This document shows positions 47,496 through 58,886 of a stretch of 64,000 bases of DNA, piece by piece. Source of the stretch: Paguma larvata. Its lineage: Eukaryota > Chordata > Mammalia > Carnivora > Viverridae. The DNA is taken from NCBI GenBank assembly GCA_030068075.1, contig CM057826.1:108479746-108543745 (forward strand), given 5' to 3'. Each line of letters starts with the position of its first letter. Positions within the stretch are counted from its first letter, which is position 1. Made by a program: the position numbers and the translations under genes. Below the pieces are notes generated by a model. It was not told the origin of the DNA, made no database searches, and saw nothing but the letters and a program-made list of their open reading frames with translations.

Positions 47496-48833
47496 TGTTG
47501 GGAGCCATCTTGGGCTCACAGGTTGAGACATCTCACTGTGTGACTAAGGCAGATGTTGCAAAGTCTCCTGCTGACTAAAATGGTACCCCAGTATTATCTC
47601 CTTCTATTAATAACCTTTCAGGCCTGGATTTCTTGAGCTGCTCTCATTGGCTTCAAGGGATATGCTCTTTGGTTTTATGGCATATGAAAAAGGGGACCTG
47701 GAGTGTGATGCCTTGATGGGTAGTATCTGTTTGAGAATAGCCTGGCCAGAAGTAACCTCAAAGTTGCCTCTTGGAGATAGGTTACACAAATTGATCATAC
47801 AGAACAGAAGTTATGAGTTGGCTAAAAATTAGTAGACATTAGGCCTCAAGACTCCTTGAACCAAGCTAGATTTCCATGCAGGTATTGCATTGTATTTAAC
47901 ATCCCCTCAGCCCCACCATAAAACCCCAAAAACATCGCTGTAAACTCTCTCAGTATTTGCTCAACAGACTGAAAGGAGAGGTTGTAAAGAGACTTAAGAC
48001 CTTCTCCAGAGGTTAGCTTAGCCCAAAAGTTAAAAGCACTGTTTATAGATAAGACACAAGCAGAATCCAAACAAAAGTAGCTACACATACCTTCATTAAT
48101 CAACAATAAATATTGAGCACCTTCCTGAGGTTAACATTCCAGAATCCTTTTGCAATTCCCATCCCCATGCTCCCTTATAATGAAAAGGCAATAACAAAAT
48201 ACTTTTACAGAAACTACCGTTTGTACAAAGAATAGATAGACCTGAGCCCTTACAATATAGGCTCACTCACTCACAAAGGAAAAGAACTTGGACAAGCATT
48301 AGAAGATTATGTCTCTACCAAGTGAGTTATACCTCCTCCATTATGGTTAAAGATTATAGATAGAATTACTCCTAATATATCTATAGATGGTTTACATAGG
48401 TCTTAAAGCAACAATGTATGTGCCCTCTGTTTACTGAGGGCTATGACAACAACCCTGCTCTCTTCTCAAACATCTTTTTATTTTCTCTGCTATAAGCCTA
48501 CGTAACTCTGCCTCAAAAACAGTGTGTGATCTATAGTTTGGAACAGAGTCATAAAAATGGTTACTGCCTAATCTAAGATAAGACTGTCTCCTTCTAGGTC
48601 TGGGGATTCACAGATATGCCAACCTTAGAAAAAAATTGTTAAAAATGCCTTGTCACTGATGTAATGTCATTCACTGCCTTTAAATAAAGATACTGAGACC
48701 AGCAGAGCAGAGATGCCAGAATTGCCAGAGATGCCTGCTTGGTGATCAGACTACATCTTACGGCTCTCTCATTCATTTCACCGGCTGTTTATCCTTTAGG
48801 AACTCCTGAACTCACCAGAGCTGCACTCCGGCA
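47496..48833 (+). mobile_element. Endogenous retrovirus solo LTR (ERV2/ERVK-like)
   Basis: This 1338-bp block starts TGTTGGGAGCCATCTTGG and ends GCACTCCGGCA, that is TG...CA, and splits the L1 exactly at GGGACACA/TGCATCC. The flanks are a 6-bp target duplication, ACACAG (47490-47495) and ACACAT (48834-48839), one base apart; 6 bp is usual for class II elements. A TATA-like TTTAAATAAAGA at 48679-48690 also contains AATAAA at 48683. The TGTTGGGAGCC start resembles class II LTRs, and the length is in the range of long betaretroviral LTRs. No gag, pol or env sequence is present. Confidence 0.7.
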
Positions 48834-49365
48834 ACACATGCATCCCTGTTTATAGCAGTATTTACAATAGCCAAATTATGGAAGCAGTCCCAACAGTCCT
48901 TCAATAGATGAATGGATAAACAAGATGTGATACACACACGAACACACACACACGCACGCACACACACACAATGAAATATTATTCAGCCTTGAAAAAGAAG
49001 AAAATCTTGCCATTTGCAATGACATGGATGGAGCTAGAGTATATAATGCTAAGTGAGATAAGTCAGAGAAAGAAAAATACCATATGATTTCACTCATATG
49101 TGGAATTTAAGAAACAAAACAAACAAGCAAAGGGAAAAAGAGAGAGAAGCCAAGAAAGAGACTCTTAACTATAAGAACAAATTAATGGTTACCAGAGAAG
49201 TGGTGGGCAGAGGGATGGTTGAAATAGGTGGTGGGGATTAAAGAGTGCCCTTGTGATGAGCCCTGGGTGATGTACAGAAGCACTGAATCACATGTTGTAC
49301 TCCTGAAACTAATATAACACCATACATTCACTATATTGGAAAGAAAATTCCTAATAAAATAATCC

Positions 49366-50870
49366 CATTTTTTCTTAGATATCTGTGGTTTATTTTTTTA
49401 ATGTTTACATTTATGAACTACCAATAAAACAATTTAATGTAAGAAGTAACATAGGGACTTGTTTTTTCCAATGGCTAGCTTGTTGTCCTCAAACCATCTA
49501 TTGAATAAACCATCATTTCTCCCCCAACCAAAAAAAAAAAAAAAAATGAAAAGAAAAGGGAGAATAGAATGAAGCTAACAAAAAGTTTTTTCCAGCAAAG
49601 ACTCCATATTTTCCACTCCAGATCCTGCACTTCATGCTTTCATTTTTGCTACAGTAAATCCTAAAGAAGGTGTGTACAAACTGAACTTCCTAATTTTGCC
49701 TACCTGCTTTTTTTCCCTCCTCAAGCATTTTCATTTCAAAATAAGCTTAATTTACAGGAAGTTGGAAATCATTCTGTTTACTACACATATTCGGGGGATG
49801 TGCATACAAATATTTACAGGACATGAAAAATCAATGTCCTAACACAAACCATCTGACTTCAGGACTTTGAATATATATAGCAATGATTAACAACAGATGA
49901 AAATTTTACGCTCTCAGAGTTCCACATTTTGAACTTGGGCATGCCCTTCAGGGTAGGTGCTCATTAGGGAACTGTGGAGCTTTTGAGAAGCATGTTTTCA
50001 TTGCTAAATTTTGTTTCTATAGCCCCACTCAAACACAGAGGAAAACATTATTCTCTGAAATGAAGTGTGGTTAAAAATAGAAAGCCAATTAATAGACAAT
50101 CTTTAGCATTTCCTCAGCTGAACTCTGATCCTGTCCAAAAAAAAAGGTTATTGTGAAATCTTTCCTTTTAGCTAAAACAAATGAAGAGCTAAATGAAACA
50201 CAGTAATAGAAGTGTCACAGCAGTGGAAGTTATGAAGTTCTCTGCCTTTGCTAGGAAGGAATGATAAAGTTTGAACTTCAGTTTGACATAGTGGTGTTTT
50301 CTCAGATTCCATATCTTAAATCGTCCAGGTCACCCATGTCTATTAATGATTCACAGAGTTACAGAACTGTGGGATCCAACCATTTCGTTTTACAAGTGAA
50401 GAAAAGTGGTAACCCATTCAAAATAAAATTTCTAATTATTTGTAGTGTTGGAAGAAGACCCCAGATCACCTGACCTTCCACTTCAGTGGGTTTCTTTTGT
50501 TCCAAAATGAAGCCCTCTTACCAGAATCATGATAGTAATAGTTGAAAGACTCTGAAGAAGGAGAGAAGAAGAGAGCCCAAGTATCCAGAACAAGTTGCTC
50601 ACATCCATCCCCCTTCAGGGCAGATCCTGAAATCACCAGGAAAAATCCCACTCAGGAGGAATGTCTGGGACAGGGAGGGGCAGAGCCGCACCATTACAAA
50701 ATTAGATGGCTGTGAGCAGGCACTGGAGAGTCCTTTCTAGGGTCACACTAGCAGAGGAAATTTCAGCTGCCACCAGAGGACGGAGGCATGTTCACCACAG
50801 GCTGGAGCTACAGGCTTTTCTCAGCCGGGGACTCCCTGCCTCCTTAGGGAACAAAGCCTCCTGTATAAGT
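49366..50870. other. Unassigned DNA, possible L1 scrap at left
   Basis: Around 49460-49528 the minus strand has a diverged ORF2-like run (GATGGTTTATTCAATAGATG), followed by an 18-base A-run at about 49530-49547. The rest has no recognised gene or repeat. Confidence 0.35.
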
Positions 50871-51185
50871 CTGCTCTAGCTGCCATAACAGAGTGCCACA
50901 GACCGTGTGGCTTAACCAACAGAAATTTATTTTCTCACAGTTCTGGAGGCTAGAAGTCAGATGAGGTGTGAGCAGAGCTGGCTTCTTCTGAGGCCTCTCT
51001 CTTCTGATGGTCATCTTCTCCCTGTGCCCTCACATGGTCTTTTCCCCGTACATATTTGTGCCCTAATCTCCTCTTCTTATAAGGACACCTGTCATATTGA
51101 CTAGGGCTCACCCTAATAACCTCGTTTTAATCTAATTTCTTCTTTAAAGACTCTATCTCCAAATATAGCTACATTCTGAGTTACT
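50871..51185 (-). mobile_element. ERVL-MaLR LTR, MLT1-like, partial
   Basis: On the plus strand it reads AAGTCTGCTCTAGCTGCCAT, AACAGAAATTTATTTTCTC, GTTCTGGAGGCTAGAAGTC, CTTCTTATAAGGACACC and CTCTATCTCCAAATATAGC, the reverse complement of the MLT1 LTR order seen at 5.7 kb. The last 60 or so bases are missing or unrecognisable. Confidence 0.88.
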
Positions 51186-51461
51186 TCACTGCATCTCTTA
51201 CCCCAAATAACTGCTCCAGATACAGATTCATGCTAGTGCTGACCGTGCCTGCCAGGCCTTTCTCTAAATCCAAGACATTGCCTATCAACCACGCTGCTCC
51301 TCACTCCACTGCTGTGATGCTTCTAGTGCCGTGTTTCAGTTAGCTCTTCATTTGTTTAGCCAAAAAGAAAGATTTCACAATAACCACTCCAGGAAAAGCA
51401 TAAGCATGCTAATGCTCCCTCTCTCTTCCTCCCCGTGCCTCCTTCTGTCTCCCCCTTTTCT

Positions 51462-51544
51462 CTCTCTTTCACACACACTCTCTCTCTCTCACTCACACAC
51501 ACTCACACTCTCACACACACACTCTCACGTAGTCTCTCTCACAA

Positions 51545-51583
<39 letters not shown>
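51462..51583 (+). repeat. CT/CA compound microsatellite
   Basis: Interrupted CT and CACT units pass into a (CA)n run at about 51546-51582. It explains the Ser/Leu/His/Thr-rich open frames of 139 and 69 codons. Confidence 0.97.
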
Positions 51584-51586
<3 letters not shown>

Positions 51587-51743
51587 GAGTATTTTCTCCA
51601 CTCTCTTGCAGATCTACTATAGGTCACAGTCTACAATTCTATGAATGTAGAGAAATTCTGAAATTTCTTTCTCTGAAAGAGCCAGGAGAACTTCTAAAGA
51701 GCCCCACAGGATCCGCCGGGGAAGAAGCTCCCTTTAACCTCCT

Positions 51744-52254
51744 GCAGTAGGCAGAACTCCAAAGACTGCCCCCAAGATTTTCATCCCCTAACTATCCAAT
51801 CATACACTAATCTAGATACTACTATGAAGGACTTTGCAGACTGAATTAAGGTTGCCAATGAGCTGACTTTAAATCGGGGATAGTAGCCTGAACTTTACAA
51901 GAGGGCTCAATAATCATGTAAACCCTTAAAAGAAGAAGACAGCGTAAAAGTCTCCAAGAGACGTGCTGTGGGAGCAGAGGAGGTCAGGGGGATTCGAAGT
52001 GTGACAAGTACTCCCCACCTCTATTGCTGCCTTCAAAGATGGAGTAAGGGAGCCATGAGCCAAGGAACACAGGTGGCCTCTAGAAGCTAAAAAGGATCTC
52101 CAGCTGAAATATGGCAAGAAAATGGGGACCTCAGTCTTACAAATGCATGAAATCAAATTCTGAGTTACAAAACTGTGAGATAATAAATTTGTGTTGCTTT
52201 AAACCACTAAGTTTACAGCAATTTATTACAGTGGCAATAAAAAACTAATACATC
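51744..52254 (+). mobile_element. MaLR-type solo LTR
   Basis: CAGTAGGCAGAACTCCAAAG, GGACTTTGCAGACTGAATTAAGG, GGTGGCCTCTAGAAGC, AACTGTGAGATAATAAATTTG and AAACCACTAAGTTTACAGC follow the order of the LTR at 7.2 kb. It is a diverged member of the same class. Confidence 0.85.
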
Positions 52255-53149
52255 CATCCTATTAAATATAATGTCCCTACATTGGTCCCTTTTAGGAATG
52301 AATTTCTTCTCACATAACCTAAGTTCACATCATTCTGAGTGGCTGGCATTACTCCTTACCACTAACTGAGGGTCCACATTAAACCAAAATTCATGCAGTT
52401 TTTACAAATAACTCTGAGAGCCAGTAGCTTACATCTAAACATGATACCACATTCATACATATCCACAGCTGTATTCTCTGCCCTGGATTCCTCCCAGGAT
52501 TGTTAGGGGCCCACTGTACCCTCCAAGGGTCACAGATTCCTATAAGAAATTCTGCCCTGCAGATATATCCTGAATATGATCCTGGAGGGAACAGTCCCAA
52601 CTTGCCACATTGCTTTTTATCATGCTTACTCTTGGGACCTCACATAGAAGTTGGAAATAAGAATGGCATAAATTTGTTCAAGCACCACCTTCAAGAAAAT
52701 GAAGTGAAGGTTTAGAAAAGCCCACACCATCCAAAGGATAAAAATAACAATAGGAAAAAAGAACACAAGCTCTAAGCAAGAATCTGCTGAGAGAACAAGT
52801 GAAGAACACAGCCTTGTTTTGGCACAAGAGTCACCAAAGAGAAAATGTTCCAACTCACCTCCAGGGCACCAGTTTCTCAGTGATACCTTCACAGCACAGA
52901 ATCTATGTCTCTAACTAGGAGGAGCTGGGGTTTCTTTAGCTACAACAAAGAGGCCTTAAGATCTGTAACAAATTCCTATGATTCTAACCCACCAGCTGTC
53001 CCAAAAGTTATGTCCAAGTTCCAGATCCTTGTCACTGCATACCTGTGAGAAATTTCTTTCTGAGTCTCCCATGGGCACCTGAGATGTTACTAGAACATCA
53101 TCTTCCTCTCCACAGCACACTAGCTCCCAATGTTCTCCTCTCCTTTGAA
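52255..53149. other. Unassigned non-coding DNA
   Basis: No gene or repeat was recognised. Confidence 0.35.
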
Positions 53150-53295
53150 TCACCATTTATTGGACACCTGCCTCTTATCTGGCACTATACTCCACAGTTT
53201 CCATACAACATTCATTTAAACTAACAAATCTTTTACATTGACATAGAAAGTGCATTTCAGAGAGGTTAAGTTGCTTCTTCAAGATTCCTACAGAA
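53150..53295 (-). repeat. MIR SINE fragment
   Basis: Reverse MIR order: CCATTTATTGGACACCTGCC, ATCTGGCACTATACTCC, TTTCAGAGAGGTTAAGTTGC. Confidence 0.7.
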
Positions 53296-54364
53296 TCACT
53301 ATTGTCTCCTCTGTAAAGAAGCAACTGCCTTTCCCTTGGGAACACTAAGCTCAGACACTCCTGGCCATCTTGCCTGTCATGTGCAGTGAGAAAGAAGGAA
53401 ACGCTAAGAAGCAGAGCCGAAATACCAGGTAGGAGGGAGTGGGAGGACAGAGTGGGAAAGGGAGGGAGCACAGTCTGTCAACATCACTTGAATGTTTAGA
53501 TGAGGTGCCTGCAGCCACTGCTTTTCTGTACTTTCTCATGATGTAAACAGCAAATACCTTTTCATACTTAGTTTCTATCACTTGCAACCAAATGTCTTCT
53601 CTAATATTTACTGTTAAAGAAATCACTGTTGCTTTTATTTTCTTTCCCTCTTCATCTTGGTATTCATACAATTGTGATTAATGAAATAATGCAAGCCCAT
53701 TGTGGTTTTAGCTAATTATTCAAATCTAACCAACATAAATAAATCCACTGTGTGGTGGGTCTAAGTTTTGCATGTTTCTTTGGTTGGTTGGTTGTTATTT
53801 TGCGTGTTAAGCTGCCCAAACTTTTATTAGCCATCTAAAAACATTAAATAATCCATTATAGTCCATTAAAAAGAAAAAATAAATACGCCCCACTAGAATT
53901 TACTCCAATCTATGATATTTTCTAAATGTTTTTATGTTATATTTTCCTTCAGGAATTTTAAACCTGTATTCACACTCAAGTTCTAAAATCAGATTTATTT
54001 AGAGATTTTAACAAAAATAAAATATTTTAAGTTGTTTACTACTTTTCAACTCATTTTATTAAAAAGAGTAGAGTTTTCTTTAAAAAAGAAGAATGAAGGA
54101 AGGAAGGAGGAAAGAATATACCCTCAAAGTGATACCCATATAAATGGTCACTTAGAAATAAACTTGACATATAAAGGTAGAGGGACTCATATCTAAGATC
54201 AAGCTTCTGGATTTGTTTTTGGAAAAAATTAAAACACATTTTTATAAGTGAGGTATAATTTTCAAATTTATGAATAAGTAAATTTTCATTCAGTTAGAAA
54301 TATCCCTCCCAAGTTAAAATCAGTATAGCCTTTTGCAAGGTCACTTTGGGAGTACCTACAAAAA
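53296..54364. other. Unassigned AT-rich DNA
   Basis: A short GGAA-rich patch lies at about 54091-54115. The 106-codon minus-strand frame (53351-53671) has no recognised domain. Confidence 0.35.
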
Positions 54365-54610
54365 GGTCACATGCACAACATGCAGCAACCCCACTTCTAG
54401 GAATCCGTTCTGCAAATGAGAGCGTTTACTCCAGCACTGCACAGAAGAGGAAAACTGGCCATCCCTAAATGTCCTTCATTAGAATTAAAGAAGACATTTA
54501 CATCCATAACAAAATAGTATGTAGCTATTAAAAGCAAGATACTAACCTGGAAAGATATTTGCTATATATTAATTTAACAAGAGCAATTTCCAGAGTCTTA
54601 TATACAGAAT
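54365..54610 (+). repeat. Old L1M fragment
   Basis: CAGCAACCCCACTTCTAGG, GGCCATCCCTAAATGTCC and AAAATAGTATGTAGCTATTAA are diverged forms of the L1 ORF2 end and 3' UTR. Confidence 0.6.
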
Positions 54611-54639
54611 ATTGGAATATAAAATATATACACATTGCA

Positions 54640-55060
54640 AAGCAACAGTAACAGCCTTTGAACTCTGTCCATTTGCTTTACCTCCTGAACCACACAGCCA
54701 GCATGATCTTTCCAAAGCATGACTCTTACTGGATGTATCTTCCCCCCTGTACCTGCCCTATCCTGCTCTTCTTCCCACTGCTGTATGGACATACACCAGA
54801 ATCCAACTCACGGTTTGAACCCTGCTCACCACTGATGTTCCTGCTCCAGTATTTCACCATGATCCTCTTCACCACCTGGCTTTTGTGTATGTTTACCTTC
54901 TGCCTGCCTACCCCTCACGCTCCAATGCCCTACTCTACCTCTTTCCCTAAAAATTCATCAATTCCTACTCACCTCCCTTAGAAAGTTCCTATTTCCTCTC
55001 CAAATCTATTCTGCACTGTCCCTCACTTTGCTCTCTGCCCAAAGCAGCTGATCCATTCAG
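54640..55060 (+). repeat. L2 LINE region
   Basis: CACAGCCAGCATGATCTTTCC, CTCCAGTATTTCACCATG and CCCTACTCTACCTCTTTCCC follow the L2 3' region order. The 107-codon frame at 54658-54981 falls entirely in it. Confidence 0.55.
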
Positions 55061-55419
55061 GTCTACCTCATTTGTCCACTGGCTTCCCCTTAGCTTCAGC
55101 CAAGAGGAGGCCCCATAAGGAAGGTGGGGAGAGAGGGCAGTAGGGCTACAGCGCTTACTTTCTCAGCTCTATCCCTACAGAGTCCCTTCAGAGTAAACGG
55201 TCCTTCATCCAAAGATCCCAGCCGCTCACCAGGAGGCTGTCTCCTTGTAGGTTCTGAATCTGTTCCCTTACTGTTTCAGCTCTAAGGAGATGATGATTCC
55301 AGTGTTAATATCCTTGAGATGCTGCACCACCCCTTGTGGCTTTCCTACACTCCTTTATAAAGAATGCTCATGTTAGACTCTCCTCAAATACTATCATTGC
55401 TTGTGCTGAGACCCTGACT
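55061..55419. other. Unassigned non-coding DNA
   Basis: No repeat or gene was recognised between two L2 parts. Confidence 0.35.
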
Positions 55420-55860
55420 GATGGATCATCCTTCATCTTGCCTTAAATGTCACTTCCTCAGAGAAAGAGACCCACAGACTAGGTTGCCCTGTATAACACA
55501 GCACTCTATGAATTTATGGAATTTATCATGGTTTGTACTTATAGTAATTTCCATATTTAATTTCTTTCACTCTACCTCTCTTTCTCCTCCTCCCCTCTCC
55601 CCACTGTACTGTAAGACCCATGGGGGGAAAGACCATGTCTTCTTATTCTCCCCTCTATTCACAGTAACTAGCTCAGTGTTCCCACATTGTTATAAAAAGC
55701 AATTGGTACTGAAAGCAGAATTTCCCTCTGTATTGTCATATTATTGCTTATACTCTGACTGTGGCCTTTTCCTTCAGAAAGAAAGCACTGACTATATGTA
55801 TTTTGTCTGTATCACCACCCTGAAGGCAGAAGTGATTAACAAATGTTTCTTGCACTAAAT
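55420..55860 (+). repeat. L2 LINE 3' end with an extra 99-bp block
   Basis: CCTTAAATGTCACTTCCTCAG, GTACTGTAAGACCCATGG and GTGATTAACAAATGTTTC are L2 3' landmarks. The part between the TAGCTCAGTG and AGTGATTAAC words contains the 99-bp block at 55706-55804 that recurs 1063 bases downstream. Confidence 0.7.
55706..55804 (+). repeat. 99-bp direct duplication, copy 1
   Basis: GTACTGAAAGCAG to GACTATATGTATTTT is repeated at 56769-56867 with the same length and five differences. Neither copy has a poly(A) tail or target duplication. Confidence 0.97.
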
Positions 55861-56768
55861 TGAAGGCCTGTGGGGAGCCATCTACTGATTTAGGAGGATG
55901 GTCTTTGACAATATTCACTTTGGCTCAGACTTTGGAAAAACACTAAAGATCAAATATATACTAAAAATACTGAATGAATAGTCAGAGGGGGAAAAATACA
56001 CTATTCTTAGAGTTACATTTATTTTCCTTTATGATGTGAAATTCTTTTATCTTTTGTCAATACACATGGACTTAATTAAGTTGAAAAGATTATATTCCCT
56101 TACTATGCAGTTTCATAATGTCCTTCCCCTAAACTTATATACCTCAGTGTTCTGAATGTCATTTTGTTTAAAATTTCTTGTCCTAAAATGAGTAAAGAAA
56201 ATGGAAGTGAAATAACATGGATATATAATTATATCAAGAAAGAAATTATAGCAACTGATGTGGAAAGAAACATACCAGAGATAGGCATTGCAAGGAACGA
56301 TGGGTGATATTTTTCAAATCTATGAGCTTTTTTATTGTTCTGCTTACTATGTATTCCTTTAAAAAATATAGCAAAGTAGATCGTTATAAAGGAATTTAGC
56401 ATAAGGTAGATTAATTCACAGCACACATTTGTAAAGCAGCTTACATGTTCCAGTGGAACAACATTATAATTTAAGATTGTGTTCAGTAGCAGACTTAGCA
56501 CACATGTTATCTAATTAATAACAGAGGTGATCCCAATGCGCCCACTGGTACACAGATTATAGAAAAAATAACTTGTAGGATAACCAATTTGGCCCTAACC
56601 ATTTAGCTGAGAAATTATAAACCATAATGAAACATTTGTTGACATTCATTTGACTTACTTTTTTCTTTATAATTTAGAAGAATTCATCATGCACAATTTG
56701 TAGAATGCATGTAGCTTAAAAAACTTTCCACAGGTGTTTACGCAAATGCCCATTTCTTCTTTTCGTGT
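55861..56768. other. Unassigned AT-rich DNA
   Basis: The 90-codon minus-strand frame (56229-56501) lacks a recognised domain. No repeat was recognised. Confidence 0.35.
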
Positions 56769-56867
56769 GTACTGAAAGCAGCATTTCCCTCTGTATTGTA
56801 GTATTATTGCTTATACTCTGACTGTGGCCTTTTCCTTCAGAAAGAAAGCACAGACTATATGTCTTTT
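56769..56867 (+). repeat. 99-bp direct duplication, copy 2
   Basis: This is the partner of 55706-55804, about 95% identical and in the same orientation. Similarity ends sharply on both sides (GTGT before, ATCC after). Confidence 0.97.
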
Positions 56868-58034
56868 ATCCATTGACATTACGGCTGTATTAAAAGTGGG
56901 GGCTATCCTTTTCAAAATAACCATTGCAAATTCTAAATATTTGTGTTCACATTAAGAACTTCAGTTTCAAGAGGAGATTCATGGAACTAGAAGTCCTCAG
57001 TATTTCTTTTACTTCCATCTGAAATCTCAGGAGTAAAAGGCAAATGAGAATGAACAAGTGGGTTAAGACCCCAAAGGACTAAAAGTGGAACTAAGAAAAA
57101 AGATTTGAGGGCCAATTGTATGGCAAAATGATGTCAAGTTTTTGCTGCCTCCTCTTATTTTGGATGACAGATCTAACAAAGGACAACACTGAAGTGGATG
57201 ATTCAAGTCATCGGACACCTGGCCATACAGCCTTCTGCATTCTTAGTAAAACGTTTTTGTCACCATGTCATAAATATTCAGTAGCTTCTCCCTGACCATT
57301 ACTCCCAAAAATTAAATGTGAGACAGTGGGGGATACTGATGTATGTGTTTTAAAAGAAAATGTCATCATTATAGAGGTTTATTCTTAAAAGATCTCAGAA
57401 CACTTGACATTTCTGCAGGTTAACACCAAAGATCAGGTCCTCTTGTGTCATCACTTTTCCAGAAAAATTCTCTGATTAGGGCACAGAGATGGGACTTAAG
57501 AAATAGAGTTATTAAATGAATTCTTCCCCGACCTCCACAAAGAAGCTGAGATGATGAGACCTAGCCCTCAGAAGACACTCGGGGACTCAGTGTCTCTGCT
57601 CCACATCTCCAACTCTCTTTCACTTTCCTCCAGACTATTGGACTAAATGCCAGGTCATGACAATACGTCTCAAAGTGAGAAAATAAGACTTCAGTACTAG
57701 AAAAGGACAAAGGATATGAGCTGTCTTTTAAAAGAGCAAATTGACTAATGGCTTAATAAATAGGCTTCCTCTATTGAGTGAGGCAAAAATAAGTTGAATG
57801 ACAATCCCAAGTTAAAAAGAGATCGTAATAGAACTATCTCCTGACCCTTAATTACAGCAGGTTAGATCAGGAGACGGCTCTAATGAGCAGGAGATCACAG
57901 AAATTAATAACTCTCAAATGGCTTCTGGTTTAACCTTTTCACAGCATGCTCAAAACCATCCACATTATAAACCAATAGCTTGTGTCCTACACAAAACATA
58001 CACTTTCTCTGAGACTCTATTCATCTCTTTGAAA
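56868..58034. other. Unassigned non-coding DNA
   Basis: No gene or repeat was recognised. Confidence 0.35.
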
Positions 58035-58049
58035 TAAAATGAACTTTAG

Positions 58050-58886
58050 AGACGGGGCCAACATGGTGGAGGAGGAGGGGGACCCGGTATTCCCTGTATC
58101 TTTCAAACTAAGAAGGACCAAAACCAAAGGACTCTCAACCCCAAGAATCTGGGAGAAAAGGTGTTGCAGTCTACAAGGAATAGAATGTGAAATCCAGAAA
58201 GCGCCCCAAGGAAGCATGGGTACAATCCGGGGGAGATAAAATGAACCATGAGGGTACAGAGCAGAGGGGAGGGAGAGCCTTCTGCAGAAAGACAAAAGGA
58301 AGAGAAATCTGTGAAAGTGCAGAGCGGGCCACATCTGAACGAGAGAAAAACGGGACAGAGAGGGAGAGACCACCATCCAGTCCCTAACCGCAGGGCTTTT
58401 GAAGGGAAGTTCCGTGGCTAACAGCAGAACTCTCAGCAGAACTCTCCTCATGCTGGGGCTGGCAGTGTCGGCCCAGTCAGTCCGCATCACGCAGAGTCGC
58501 GGAGCCGCCTCCAGATCGCTTCTTCCCCAGGGACACAATTTACAGCAAAACCAGAGGTAGCAGGGGAAGAGTGTCAAAAACACAGATAAACATGGAGTAA
58601 GGACGGAAACAATGGGGCGATTTGAGACTCGGGACTGGGAAGAATGGACTGGGGGATGCCAATGTTGTCTCGCACACCCACAATAACCCGCCCCAGGAAT
58701 CCATCCGCCTGGCAGTGGAGGCGGGACTCACCTACACCAAACCATACCCCTCCTTATAGGAGAGCCGCCTCTCTTCCTGAGCGATAGACGCAGAGATCAG
58801 ACTGCTGCCTGGAGTAACTCCAGGGCGACCTCAGGAAACAAACCAAAATACACCTAACCAAAATGACAAAATGGAAGAATTCTCCT
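58050..58886 (+). mobile_element. L1 insertion made only of the 5' UTR
   Basis: The insert begins near the L1 5' terminus (GACGGGGCCAACATGGTGG, with a YY1-like site) and runs through a CpG-rich 5' UTR. It ends eight codons into ORF1, at ATGACAAAATGGAAG then AATTCTCCT, just where carnivore L1 ORF1 reads N-S-P followed by an oligo-A stretch. A perfect 15-bp target duplication TAAAATGAACTTTAG flanks it (58035-58049 and 58887-58901), and the target fits the L1 endonuclease site TTTT/A. The rest of ORF1, ORF2, the 3' UTR and a poly(A) tail are absent. L1 identity rests on recognition by eye; the insertion structure is directly visible. Confidence 0.8.

Larger units (their letters stand above)
44220..49365 (+). 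mobile_element. Old L1 (ORF2 and 3' UTR), host of a nest
   Basis: Once the later insertions are removed, the pieces read as one plus-strand L1, 5'-truncated inside ORF2. ORF2 pieces: 44220-44247, 44472-44633, 44746-45030, 45240-46246, 46661-47495 and 48834 onward; the 3' UTR ends near 49365 with CCTGAAACTAATATAACACC. ORF2 features are visible: [21 protein letters not shown], the catalytic box as FSDG at 45661-45672 in place of FADD, NVQKS-type text and the KINSKWIKDL region near 46850. Frameshifts and stops (for example TGA near 46122) make it inactive. A CA-rich microsatellite has grown at about 48933-48971. Confidence 0.93.

Noticed and set aside
48933..48971. Regular short repeats checked as a possible CRISPR-like array
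   Set aside because: This is a CA/CGCA microsatellite inside the L1; there are no spaced repeats anywhere in the window that look like CRISPR.
51331..51750. 139-codon plus-strand open frame
   Set aside because: Its middle is a CT/CA microsatellite translated into Ser/Leu/His/Thr repeats.
55421..55858. 145-codon plus-strand open frame
   Set aside because: It coincides with an L2 3' end and the 99-bp duplication; composition is that of the repeat.
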